Below are positions 1-8,555 of a stretch of 64,000 bases of DNA, piece after piece; the first letter of the stretch is position 1, and every line of letters starts with the position of its first letter. The stretch is from Bacteroidota bacterium (GTDB lineage: Bacteria; Bacteroidota; Bacteroidia; Chitinophagales; Chitinophagaceae). A program made the translations under genes and the position numbers. The notes under the pieces were generated by a model. The model was not told the origin of the DNA. It did no database searches and worked only from the letters and a program-made list of their open reading frames with translations. The stretch covers positions 62,001-126,000 of the forward strand of contig CANGQJ010000003.1 of the NCBI GenBank assembly GCA_947456625.1, in the 5' to 3' direction.

Positions 1-2
1 TT

Positions 3-1001
3 AGTGGCGAGGAAAGTATACAGCAAATCAAAATGCGCGCTGATCGTTTAAATTTAAAAAACGAAAATTTTTATTTACTTACCGAAACACGCACCTCAGA
101 TATTTTCAAAGCCATTAAAAAATTAAAACCCACTGTTGTAATTGTTGACTCTATTCAAACACTAGAGTCTAATTTAATAGAGGCTGCAGCTGGTAGTGTT
201 TCTCAAATAAAACAAACTGCCGCCGAGTTTCAACGCTTTGCAAAAGAAACAGGTACCCCAGTATTTTTAATTGGACATATCACAAAGGAAGGTACCATTG
301 CAGGACCAAAAATATTAGAGCATATGGTGGACACCGTACTTCAGTTTGAGGGCGACCGTCACTATGCTTACCGTATGTTGCGTACTTTAAAAAACCGTTT
401 TGGTAGCACCAGTGAATTAGGAATTTATGAGATGACTGGCGAAGGCATGAAAGTAGTAAATAACCCTTCTGCTTTTTTAATTGCACAACGTAACGAATCC
501 TTAAGCGGAAGCACCATTGCTGCAAGTATGGAGGGAATGCGTCCTTTATTAATTGAAGTGCAAGCATTAGTTACACAAAGTGTTTACGGCACCCCGCAAC
601 GAACCGTTACTGGCTTTGATTTAAGAAGGTTACAATTATTATTAGCTGTGCTTGAAAAACGCGGTGGATTTGCATTTGGCATGAAGGATGTTTTTGTAAA
701 TATTGCAGGTGGTTTAAAAATTGAAGACCCTTCCTTGGACCTTGCAATAATATTATCTTTATTATCATCCTATGAGGACATTCCATTACCACAAGGTATA
801 TGCTTTGCTGGTGAAGTAGGATTAAACGGTGAAATAAGAGCAGTTAATAGAATCCAACAAAGAATAGCAGAAGCAGAAAAATTAGGATTTGAAAAAATTT
901 ATATTTCTGCTTTTAATAGTAAGGGCATTGAGCCAAAAAAACATAGTATTCAAATTATTCCAGTAGAAAGAGTAGACGAAGCTTATCGACTATTCTTTTA
1001 A
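3..1001 (+). CDS. radA: DNA repair protein RadA (C-terminal part, cut by window edge)
   Basis: RadA is a RecA-like branch-migration ATPase acting in recombinational repair. The reading frame is open from base 3, and the codons before the track's ATG at 33 already encode typical RadA sequence (SGEES..QIK), so the true start and the zinc finger and Walker A lie outside the window. Visible are the Walker B region VVIVDSIQT, the RadA signature KNRFGS, and the C-terminal Lon-protease-like domain (roughly the last 150 residues, with GFAFGMKDVFVN and GEVGLNGEIR). The stop overlaps the ATG of the following comF gene (TAATG), so the two are likely co-translated. Confidence 0.95.
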   Translation, partial: SGEESIQQIKMRADRLNLKNENFYLLTETRTSDIFKAIKKLKPTVVIVDSIQTLESNLIEAAAGSVSQIKQTAAEFQRFAKETGTPVFLIGHITKEGTIAGPKILEHMVDTVLQFEGDRHYAYRMLRTLKNRFGSTSELGIYEMTGEGMKVVNNPSAFLIAQRNESLSGSTIAASMEGMRPLLIEVQALVTQSVYGTPQRTVTGFDLRRLQLLLAVLEKRGGFAFGMKDVFVNIAGGLKIEDPSLDLAIILSLLSSYEDIPLPQGICFAGEVGLNGEIRAVNRIQQRIAEAEKLGFEKIYISAFNSKGIEPKKHSIQIIPVERVDEAYRLFF

Positions 1002-1735
1002 TGCAATTGCAAAGATTCCTTATCCTAAAGCCCTATGCTGTAATTCGGGAATTGTTACAAGGATTTATTCATTTATTTTATCCTCATGTTTGCTTGCATT
1101 GCGCATCCGAACAATTACATCAGGTACAAATAATTTGCAGTAGTTGTGAAAGCCAATTGCCATTCACAAATTTTGCACAAATAAAAAACAATCCAGTAGA
1201 AAAAATATTTTGGGGAAGAACTAATATTTATCAAGCTAACAGTATTTTATTTTTTACCAAGGACAGTATTGTTCAATCAATTATTTTTGAATTAAAGTAC
1301 AAACAAAATAAAAAAGCGGGATACCTATTAGGCAGGCTTATCGCAATTGACCTATGCAATAATCCAAAATACAGTGAAATTGATTATTTAGTTCCAATTC
1401 CTATAAGTATACGAAAACAAAGGACTAGAGGTTTTAATCAAAGTCAAATAATTTGCGAGGCTATTGTTGCAGGTGGTTTTCAAAAAACTATTGTACAGGC
1501 TTTAAAAAAAACAAAAAGCGTTTTCACTCAAACGCACAAAAACAGAACACAAAGAGGGGAATTAAGGAGCAAAATGTTTGCTGTAAATGACAATTATATA
1601 TTAAAAAACAAGCACTTATTAATCATTGATGACGTGCTCACTACTGGAGCCACTCTGGAGGCAGCTAGCATATGTTTGTGGGATGTGGCACCTGCAAGTA
1701 TTAGTATTTTAACAGCAGCTTATACTTATCATTAA
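1001..1735 (+). CDS. comF: ComF family phosphoribosyltransferase-like protein
   Basis: A 244-residue ComF-family protein, related to the competence factor ComFC/GntX, probably supporting DNA uptake or repair in the cytoplasm. The N-terminus carries a double-Cys zinc-ribbon (HVCLHC ... CSSC around residues 27-50), followed by a type I phosphoribosyltransferase fold ending in the PRPP-binding motif LLIIDDVLTTGAT near residue 208. It overlaps the radA stop by one base, which suggests an operon with this repair gene. The family is clear; the exact role in this organism is unknown. Confidence 0.88.
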   Translation: MQLQRFLILKPYAVIRELLQGFIHLFYPHVCLHCASEQLHQVQIICSSCESQLPFTNFAQIKNNPVEKIFWGRTNIYQANSILFFTKDSIVQSIIFELKYKQNKKAGYLLGRLIAIDLCNNPKYSEIDYLVPIPISIRKQRTRGFNQSQIICEAIVAGGFQKTIVQALKKTKSVFTQTHKNRTQRGELRSKMFAVNDNYILKNKHLLIIDDVLTTGATLEAASICLWDVAPASISILTAAYTYH

Positions 1736-1782
1736 ACCATTTTATCAAAATATTGTTATATTCATATCATAAATACTATTCA

Positions 1783-2307
1783 ATGAAAATATTAGCAACT
1801 CTATTAATTATGGCAACTGCCTTAATGGGTAATACTCAAAGTATACATACATTTAAAGTAACTGGAATTGACGGCAAGCAAATTGACCTTGCCGCATATA
1901 AAGGAAAGAAAATATTAGTTGTAAATACGGCAAGCAAATGTGGTTACACGCCGCAATACGAGGCCTTAGAAAAAGTCTATGAAACTTACAAAGACAAATT
2001 AGTAATCATAGGATTCCCTTGTAATCAATTTGGTGGACAAGAGCCAGGAACCAACGAAGAAATTGTAAGTTTTTGTAAGAAAAATTACGGAGTAACTTTC
2101 CCTCTTGCCGATAAAATTGACGTGAAAGGTGCACAAACAGCTCCTATTTATCAATGGCTTACTCAAAAGTCAAAAAATGGTGTATTAGACGCAAGTATTG
2201 CATGGAATTTTAATAAATTTTTATTGGATGAAAATGGCAAAATGATTGCCTATTTCCCAAGCAGTACCAAACCTGATAGCGAAGAAATTTTGTCTCGTTT
2301 AAAGTAG
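1783..2307 (+). CDS. Glutathione peroxidase family thiol peroxidase
   Basis: A thioredoxin-fold peroxidase that reduces hydroperoxides, probably with thioredoxin as donor. The ORF track starts at a TTG (1753), but the ATG at 1783 begins a clean signal peptide (MKILATLLIMATALMGNTQS), so I place the start there; export to the periplasm follows. The family triad is visible: peroxidatic Cys in NTASKCGYTPQ, Gln in GFPCNQFGGQEPG, and Trp in AWNFNKFL. Cysteine replaces the selenocysteine of animal enzymes. It lies 47 bases after comF on the same strand and may be transcribed independently. Confidence 0.9.
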   Translation: MKILATLLIMATALMGNTQSIHTFKVTGIDGKQIDLAAYKGKKILVVNTASKCGYTPQYEALEKVYETYKDKLVIIGFPCNQFGGQEPGTNEEIVSFCKKNYGVTFPLADKIDVKGAQTAPIYQWLTQKSKNGVLDASIAWNFNKFLLDENGKMIAYFPSSTKPDSEEILSRLK

Positions 2308-2340
2308 GTCGCTTCTCAAACTATCCATTATCTTCGCCCT

Positions 2341-3537
2341 ATGTTACTTAGCGAAGTTATCGGGCATGAAAAATTAAAAAAGCAGTTGGTTGACATGGTG
2401 CAAAACCAGCGTTTAAGCCATGCTATGCTTTTTGTGGGACCCGATGGTGCTGGTGCTTTACCGCTAGCTATTGCTTTTGCTCAATACATAGTAAGCATCC
2501 CAAATGCCGCAGAAAATAGTGGTGCGAATTTATTTGGTGCTCCTGAAACCAGTGTGCCTAAGATGTATAGTCCCAATGAAATTGCTGCCCTGCCTGCTTA
2601 TCACAGGGCCAGTCAATTAATGCATCCCGATTTACATTTTTCATTTCCAAGTATTACCGAAAAACCAGGAACCAAAAATTTAAGCTCCAATTTTATAGAA
2701 CAGTGGAGAGAGTTTATAAATGGCTATCCTTATGGAAATGTTTTTGATTGGTTGCAATCTATTAAAGCCGATAACAAACAAGGAAATATTAGCGCAGACG
2801 AATGCGCCGAAATTATAAAAAAACTTTCTTTTAAAAGTTTTGAAAGTACATACAAGGTACTTGTAATGTGGATGCCCGAATATTTAGGGAAAGAAGGAAA
2901 TAAATTATTAAAATTAATAGAGGAGCCGCCTGTAAATACAATTTTTATTTTAGTAGCTGCATCGGATGAGCAAATTCTTCCAACTATATTAAGTAGGTGT
3001 CAATATATTAAAGTGCCCCGACTCACTAAAGAGGATATTCAAACCGCACTCACCGAAAAGGGACATTTGGATCCAGAAAAAGCCGCCCAGATAGCTGCCA
3101 TCTCGGACGGCAACTACCGTGAAGCACTTCACTTGGTGCAACATAGCGATTCGGACTTTTTAACCCAAATTAGAGAGTGGCTTAACGCTATTTTAAAAGG
3201 AGGCCCTTTGGCCCAAAACAAATGGGTAGAGGAAACCAGTAAAATGGGCAGGGAGCCTCAAAAGCAGTTTTTGAAGTATTTTAACCACTTATTAGAACAA
3301 AGTATTAGACTTAAGGTATTGGGAGCCGATATCCCATTGGACCCAGCTTTAAAGGATTTTGCCCTTAGAATTAATAAAATAGCGGGTGTTGGGCAATTAG
3401 AGGCCATGGTACAGGAGCTTGACAAGGCAGTTTATCATATTGAGCGTAATGCCAACCCAAAAATGCTTTTTATGGCCTTGGGTATCAAGTTCTATCATAT
3501 CATTCAGAACAAAACCTTAATTTTGACAGAAGGCTAA
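2341..3537 (+). CDS. holB: DNA polymerase III delta-prime subunit (clamp loader)
   Basis: Clamp-loader AAA+ subunit of the replicative polymerase. The N-terminus has the family layout VIGHEKLKKQL ... RLSHAMLFVGPDGAGALPLA. The Walker A lysine is absent (GPDGAGAL instead of GxxGxGKT), which fits delta-prime, a non-hydrolysing clamp-loader subunit. Sensor and SRC regions follow: LLKLIEEPPVNTIFILVA and ILPTILSRCQYIKVP. At 398 residues it is slightly longer than the E. coli protein, with an insert at about residues 60-130. It is followed after 74 bases by ricT, as seen in other Bacteroidota by recollection. Confidence 0.9.
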   Translation: MLLSEVIGHEKLKKQLVDMVQNQRLSHAMLFVGPDGAGALPLAIAFAQYIVSIPNAAENSGANLFGAPETSVPKMYSPNEIAALPAYHRASQLMHPDLHFSFPSITEKPGTKNLSSNFIEQWREFINGYPYGNVFDWLQSIKADNKQGNISADECAEIIKKLSFKSFESTYKVLVMWMPEYLGKEGNKLLKLIEEPPVNTIFILVAASDEQILPTILSRCQYIKVPRLTKEDIQTALTEKGHLDPEKAAQIAAISDGNYREALHLVQHSDSDFLTQIREWLNAILKGGPLAQNKWVEETSKMGREPQKQFLKYFNHLLEQSIRLKVLGADIPLDPALKDFALRINKIAGVGQLEAMVQELDKAVYHIERNANPKMLFMALGIKFYHIIQNKTLILTEG

Positions 3538-3611
3538 GCCAAAAAAGGAATGGAGTGACAGGATGCTTAGTATGGTATTTATTATTCATTAACAGTTAGA
3601 ACTAACTATAT

Positions 3612-4892
3612 ATGGGATGTGGATCATGCGGAACTGGTAAACCAGGCGGTTGCAAAAGCAATGGCGGTTGTAGTTCAGGAGCTTGTAACAGATTAAATGT
3701 GCACGATTGGTTGTGTGACTTACCTATTGACGATATGGACAATCAATGTAAGGTTGTAGAGGTAAGTTTTAAACAAGGCAGCCGCAAAGATTTTTTCAGA
3801 AACACTACTTTACAGCAATTTGAAAAAGGAGACTATGTAACTTTAGAAGGCGTCAACGGATATGACCTTGGTGAAGTTTCCCTTACAGGCGAATTAGTAA
3901 GAGTTCAATTAAAGAAAAGAGGGGTTGACGAGTTCAATCCTGATATGAAAAAAATTCTTAGGCCAAGTGCAGATCGTGAAATTGAAACATTTAAAATTAG
4001 CAAAAGTAGAGAAGCCGATATATTAGCAAGAAGCCGTACTCATGCTTCTAATTTAAAATTGGCCATGAAATTAAGTGAGGTTGAATTGCAAGCCGATGGC
4101 AAAAAAGCAACATTTTTTTATACAGCCGATGACCGTATTGACTTTAGAGAGCTTATTCGCATTTTTGCAGGTGAGTTTAAAGTAAAAGTAGAAATGCGTC
4201 AAATTGGTATTCGTCAGGAAGCTGCAAAGCTAGGTGGAATAGGCAGTTGCGGACGAGAGCTATGTTGTAGTACTTGGTTACACGATTTCAAAAGTGTAAA
4301 TACTACAGCAGCACGTTATCAAAATTTATCTATTAATCAAACCAAATTAAGCGGACAATGTGGTCGCTTAAAATGTTGTTTGAATTTTGAATTAGACACT
4401 TACTTAGATGCCTTACAAGGTTTCCCCGATTATGCTGATACTTTGCAAACTGCAATGGGTCAAGCATTTTTAATTAAGAAAGATATTTTCAAAAACTTAA
4501 TGTGGTACACCCTTCCTAATAATACCAAACATTATCCATTAACTATTGACCGTGTTGTTGAAATAAAAAAATTAAACCAACAAGGTGTAATGGTAGATGA
4601 ATTACAAGCCGTTGAAATAACAAGTGGCAAATCTAAGGAAGTGGAATCTTCGTTTGTAGAATTAGTTGGTCAAATAAGCCTTAAAACACTTGAGAAAAAT
4701 GATCGTCGCAGAAGAGACCAACAAGGTGGTGCTCGTCCTAATAACAACCGTCCTAACAATGGCCCAAATGGCCCTAGAAATAACAACGGCCCAAGACCAA
4801 ATCAAGGACAAAGACCAAATCAAGGACCAAGACCAAATCAAGGACCAAGAAATAACAATCGTCCTTCACAAGGCGGCCCTTCCCAAGCATAA
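3612..4892 (+). CDS. ricT: PSP1-domain regulatory complex subunit RicT (YaaT-like)
   Basis: A homologue of RicT/YaaT, part of a Fe-S-containing complex that in Bacillus controls RNase Y and phosphorelay activity; the role in Bacteroidota is less clear. The N-terminal 25 residues are Cys/Gly-rich (MGCGSCGTG..CSSGAC), and the PSP1 core contains the conserved Cys groups GSCGRELCCSTWL and GQCGRLKCCLNFE, plausible Fe-S ligands. The last 60 residues are a low-complexity Asn/Pro/Gly/Arg tail with tandem PRPNQG units. The tail is likely disordered and may bind RNA (inference). It converges on the M3 peptidase gene with 4 bases between stops. Confidence 0.9.
   Translation: MGCGSCGTGKPGGCKSNGGCSSGACNRLNVHDWLCDLPIDDMDNQCKVVEVSFKQGSRKDFFRNTTLQQFEKGDYVTLEGVNGYDLGEVSLTGELVRVQLKKRGVDEFNPDMKKILRPSADREIETFKISKSREADILARSRTHASNLKLAMKLSEVELQADGKKATFFYTADDRIDFRELIRIFAGEFKVKVEMRQIGIRQEAAKLGGIGSCGRELCCSTWLHDFKSVNTTAARYQNLSINQTKLSGQCGRLKCCLNFELDTYLDALQGFPDYADTLQTAMGQAFLIKKDIFKNLMWYTLPNNTKHYPLTIDRVVEIKKLNQQGVMVDELQAVEITSGKSKEVESSFVELVGQISLKTLEKNDRRRRDQQGGARPNNNRPNNGPNGPRNNNGPRPNQGQRPNQGPRPNQGPRNNNRPSQGGPSQA
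4791..4850 (+). repeat. 18-bp tandem repeat in the ricT 3' end
   Basis: Three consecutive 18-base units of the form ccaagaccaaatcaagga (the middle one starts caaaga) at 4791, 4809 and 4827, plus a 6-base partial copy. They encode PRPNQG/QRPNQG repeats in the protein tail. Since 18 is a multiple of three, copy-number change would keep the frame and alter only tail length. Confidence 0.9.
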
Positions 4893-4896
4893 TATT

Positions 4897-6621
4897 TTAA
4901 TGAAATAATTTTTCTAATTCTTGATTGGTAAAGTCCATTAATGTCTTTACATAATTAGGAGAGAAATTAAATTCAAGACCTGCCGTCTTATACAGCTCTG
5001 GCAAGGTTTTGGTACCTCCTAGTGCCAGTGCATTCATATAGTTTTCCAATGCTTGGCTTGGATGCTTCTGATACTGCATCCACATACCAATTGCTCCTAA
5101 TTGTGCAATGCCATATTCGATATAATAAAAAGGTACTTCAAATAAATGTAGTTGTCTTTGCCATCCTATGGCACGGTACATATCAAGCCCAGAATAATCA
5201 ATGCTATTAGTAGAGAACTCTTTTAAAATTGCCGTCCAGGTATTTGTTCTTTGCTCAATTGTGTGATTAGGATTTTCATAAATCCAATGTTGGAATTTAT
5301 CAATAATTGCAATCCAAGGGAAAATAGTAATGGTACGTTCTAACTGATGTTCTTTTGCACGATTTAATTCTGCATCATTATCAAAAAAAGATTGCCAATG
5401 ATTCATGGTAAATAATTCCATGGACATGCTTGCCACTTCCGCAATTTCCATTGGATATTCTTTAAACGCACTTAGTGCAAGTGGGTGTGCTAAAAACGAA
5501 TGAATGGCATGGCCACCTTCGTGAACCATTGTGGTCACGTCACTCATTTGACCTGCTGCATTCATAAATATAAATGGTGCACCCGATTCTGCCAACGGGC
5601 AATTGTATCCACCTGGCGCTTTTCCTTTCCTACTTTCTAAATCAAAATGTTTAAGTTCTTTCATTTTTTTCAAGCAATCTGCAAAAAATGGATTGAGTTG
5701 CTCAAAGCAAGTGACCGATTTTTCGTATAAATCCGTGCCATCTGTAAAAGGGCGCAAAGGCTTGGTGCCAGCAGGTTCGGCTTCGGTATCCCAGGGCTTT
5801 AAAGTAGCTAAACCTAGTTTTTGTTTTTTGCGTGCATATATTTTGTCAATCAAAGGAAGCACATGTAATTTAACGGCTTCATGAAATTGGAAACAATCTT
5901 CTTTAGTATAATCAAACCTACCTAGTTCTGCAAATTTGTAATCACGATAGTTTTCAAAACCAGCATTCACTGCAACCTGATGTCTTTTTTGAATTAATGT
6001 AGTATATAATTCATGCATGACATCCTTGTCTTGTAAACGACGTTCTTGAATTTTTTTATACGCTTCCTCCCTCACTGCCCTATTTTCATTTTCTAAAAAT
6101 TGAGAAGCTTGTTGTAATGTATATTCTTGACCATTCATTTCAATAGTCATTTTGCCAGCAATAGTTCCGTATTGTTGTTGCAAAACACTTAATTCGGCTT
6201 GTAAAGGAATATTTTCGGTTCTGAATAATTCAATGCTTTTTTTAACGGAACGTAAATAAGTAAAATATAAATCCTTGTCTAATTCATGCACAAATTCGGA
6301 GGCAACTAATTTTTTATTTAAGGCATCGGCATATGGTTGCATTTTAGGCTGTATTTCCATGCAGAAATACGTAAAGGCATCCTCTAGGGTTTTGTCAGTG
6401 GTATCACATGTCATTTTTATTTGTCTCCAACAAGCATCCTCGCTAATAAAAGCTTCCAATTCACTTAAATCCTGTAACCATTTTTCAAGCTCCCCTTTGC
6501 TTTGAATTGAGCGATTGGTTAATTCAATAAAAAAAGGCTCTAAACCCTCCCAATTGGTTAATTCAAATGCCGTTGGAAGGTATTTATGGGGTGTTTTTTT
6601 TATGTCCGCTGTTCTTAGCAT
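4897..6621 (-). CDS. M3 family oligoendopeptidase (PepF-like)
   Basis: A cytoplasmic zinc metallopeptidase of family M3 that trims short peptides. The zinc motif HEGGHAIHSF (HExxH) is at about residue 374, with the downstream glutamate region EIAEVASMSMELF supplying the third ligand. The substrate-site stretch GGYNCPLAESGAPF just before the motif is typical of the family. At 574 residues it is full length; the ATG at 6621 is the only good start. No signal peptide is seen. It is divergent from mutL (59-base gap holding both promoters). Confidence 0.92.
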   Translation of the reverse strand: MLRTADIKKTPHKYLPTAFELTNWEGLEPFFIELTNRSIQSKGELEKWLQDLSELEAFISEDACWRQIKMTCDTTDKTLEDAFTYFCMEIQPKMQPYADALNKKLVASEFVHELDKDLYFTYLRSVKKSIELFRTENIPLQAELSVLQQQYGTIAGKMTIEMNGQEYTLQQASQFLENENRAVREEAYKKIQERRLQDKDVMHELYTTLIQKRHQVAVNAGFENYRDYKFAELGRFDYTKEDCFQFHEAVKLHVLPLIDKIYARKKQKLGLATLKPWDTEAEPAGTKPLRPFTDGTDLYEKSVTCFEQLNPFFADCLKKMKELKHFDLESRKGKAPGGYNCPLAESGAPFIFMNAAGQMSDVTTMVHEGGHAIHSFLAHPLALSAFKEYPMEIAEVASMSMELFTMNHWQSFFDNDAELNRAKEHQLERTITIFPWIAIIDKFQHWIYENPNHTIEQRTNTWTAILKEFSTNSIDYSGLDMYRAIGWQRQLHLFEVPFYYIEYGIAQLGAIGMWMQYQKHPSQALENYMNALALGGTKTLPELYKTAGLEFNFSPNYVKTLMDFTNQELEKLFH

Positions 6622-6680
6622 AAGTTGATATTTTAAGTGGCAAATTTACTACTTTTACACACTTTAAAAGTTTAAAAATA

Positions 6681-8537
6681 GTGTCCAATAGCATTCATTT
6701 ATTACCAGATCATATAGCCAATCAAATTGCGGCAGGCGAGGTTATACAACGACCTGCAAGTGCGGTAAAGGAGCTATTGGAAAACGCTGTTGATGCTGGC
6801 GCTACCGAAATTAAACTTATTATTAACGACGCAGGTAAAGCCCTTATTCAGGTTATTGATAACGGCAAGGGCATGAACCCCATTGATGCTCAAAATGCTT
6901 TTGCGCGTCATGCGACAAGTAAAATAAGTTCTATTGAGGACCTTTTTCAGATAAGAACCATGGGATTCAGAGGGGAAGCACTTGCATCCATTGCTGCAGT
7001 TGCGCAGGTAAGTTTAAAAACCCGACAAGCAAATGAGGAACTAGGTACAGGCGTGGTAATTGAAAACAGCCAAGTGAGTGAAACCAGTCCGGTGGCTTGT
7101 CCAGTGGGTACAAGCATTAGCATGAAAAATTTATTTTTCAATGTGCCTGCGCGCAGAAATTTTTTAAAAAGTAATTCGGCCGAATTAAAACATATTATTG
7201 AAGAATTCACAAGAGTAGCTTTAGCTTTCCCTGAAATTTATTTTAGTCTTACCAATAATGGTCAGGATGTTTTTCATTGGGAAGCAGGAAGTTTTAAACA
7301 AAGAGCAATTCAAGTTTTAGGAAATAGTTATCAAACTAAACTTGTTGCAGTTGGTGAAAAAACCGACTACCTTACTATTTCAGGTTTTGTTGGAAAGCCC
7401 GAGACGGCAAAAAAAACAAGAAGCGACCAATATTTTTTTGTAAATCGTCGTTTTATAAAAAGTGCGTACTTACATCATGCCATTGCAAATGCATTTGAAG
7501 GACTTATTCCAAAAGAAAATTTCCCTAGTTATATTTTATACATAGACGTAGATCCTGCGCAAGTAGATATTAACGTGCATCCTACCAAACAAGAAATAAA
7601 ATTTGAGGACGATAAAATAATTTATGCATTTGTGCAAGCAGCTGTAAAGCATGCATTAGCTCAATTTAGTATTGCACCTTCCTTAGACTTTTCACTGGAT
7701 GCCAACATTCAAGAACTAGATGCCATTCAGAAACCATTTTCTGAGGAGCAAAAATTTAGTGCCGCTAGCAGTTCTTTGTATGCTGGATTTACACAAAAAA
7801 ATCAGGCGCACTTTATTCCTAAAGTAAGTGAGGCAGAAAAAAAAGAGTGGAAAAGTTTCTTCACCAACATCCCTTCTGGAGATGGCAATGATCAAAATAA
7901 TGCCGAATCCTTTATTGTAAAGTCCTCTTCTATGGGGCTATACAAGGATGATACCAATGAATTAAGTATAGACAAGGATGCCACCTTATTGCAAATTAAC
8001 AATACCTATATATTAGCGCCAATGAACGCTGGTTTAATTATGGTACATCAACAACTTGCTCATGAGCGTGTACTTTATGAAAAGTATCAAAACGCAACTA
8101 CACAAGCCCATGCTACGCAAAAAAGCTTATTCCCTGTTGTTTTAGAATTAAGTGTTGCCGATGCTATTTTACTTGAAGATATTATAGAAGACTTAGCTGT
8201 AATAGGTTATGAAATAGAACCTTTTGGACAAAATAGTTTTATTATTCAGGGTATCCCTGCCGATGTAATTTCCGGAAATGAAAAAAATGCAATTGAACTT
8301 TTACTTGAACAATTTAAACACTTTAGTAGTGATATTAAATTTAGTAAGCGAGAAAAATTAATTAGATGTATGGCAAGGCAATCGGCAATTAAAGCTGGCC
8401 AATCCTTATCACAAAAGGAAATGCATATTTTAATTGAAGATTTATTTAATTGTAATACACCCAATATTACTGCTACTGGAGCCCCCACCTTCATAGATTT
8501 TAAAGAGGCTTACCTAGACGGCCTATTTAGCAAATAA
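6681..8537 (+). CDS. mutL: DNA mismatch repair protein MutL
   Basis: MutL couples mismatch recognition to strand excision. Translation starts at a GTG (gtgtccaatag). The GHKL ATPase motifs are intact: ELLENAVDAGA, DNGKGM, RHATSKI, TMGFRGEALASI. The C-terminal dimerisation domain is present, but the metal-binding endonuclease motifs look altered: the usual DQHAxxE reads HQQLAHE, and the C-terminal CPHGRP-type motif reads TATGAP. Bacteria without MutH normally use this endonuclease, so the change is notable, though I cannot tell from one sequence whether the whole clade shares it. Length (618) is normal. Confidence 0.95.
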   Translation: MSNSIHLLPDHIANQIAAGEVIQRPASAVKELLENAVDAGATEIKLIINDAGKALIQVIDNGKGMNPIDAQNAFARHATSKISSIEDLFQIRTMGFRGEALASIAAVAQVSLKTRQANEELGTGVVIENSQVSETSPVACPVGTSISMKNLFFNVPARRNFLKSNSAELKHIIEEFTRVALAFPEIYFSLTNNGQDVFHWEAGSFKQRAIQVLGNSYQTKLVAVGEKTDYLTISGFVGKPETAKKTRSDQYFFVNRRFIKSAYLHHAIANAFEGLIPKENFPSYILYIDVDPAQVDINVHPTKQEIKFEDDKIIYAFVQAAVKHALAQFSIAPSLDFSLDANIQELDAIQKPFSEEQKFSAASSSLYAGFTQKNQAHFIPKVSEAEKKEWKSFFTNIPSGDGNDQNNAESFIVKSSSMGLYKDDTNELSIDKDATLLQINNTYILAPMNAGLIMVHQQLAHERVLYEKYQNATTQAHATQKSLFPVVLELSVADAILLEDIIEDLAVIGYEIEPFGQNSFIIQGIPADVISGNEKNAIELLLEQFKHFSSDIKFSKREKLIRCMARQSAIKAGQSLSQKEMHILIEDLFNCNTPNITATGAPTFIDFKEAYLDGLFSK

Positions 8538-8555
8538 ATAATAAAAATTTATTTA

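Noticed and set aside
280-567. Antisense ORFs in radA and similar shadows across the window (for example 607-792, 5603-5884, 44805-45101, 54057-54392)
   Set aside because: Each lies inside a well-supported gene on the other strand or frame, has low-complexity or unlikely composition and no recognisable family.
4690-4908. 72-codon ORF in another frame of the ricT tail
   Set aside because: It is the frame-shifted reading of the repetitive tail and gives a repetitive DQIKDQ peptide.
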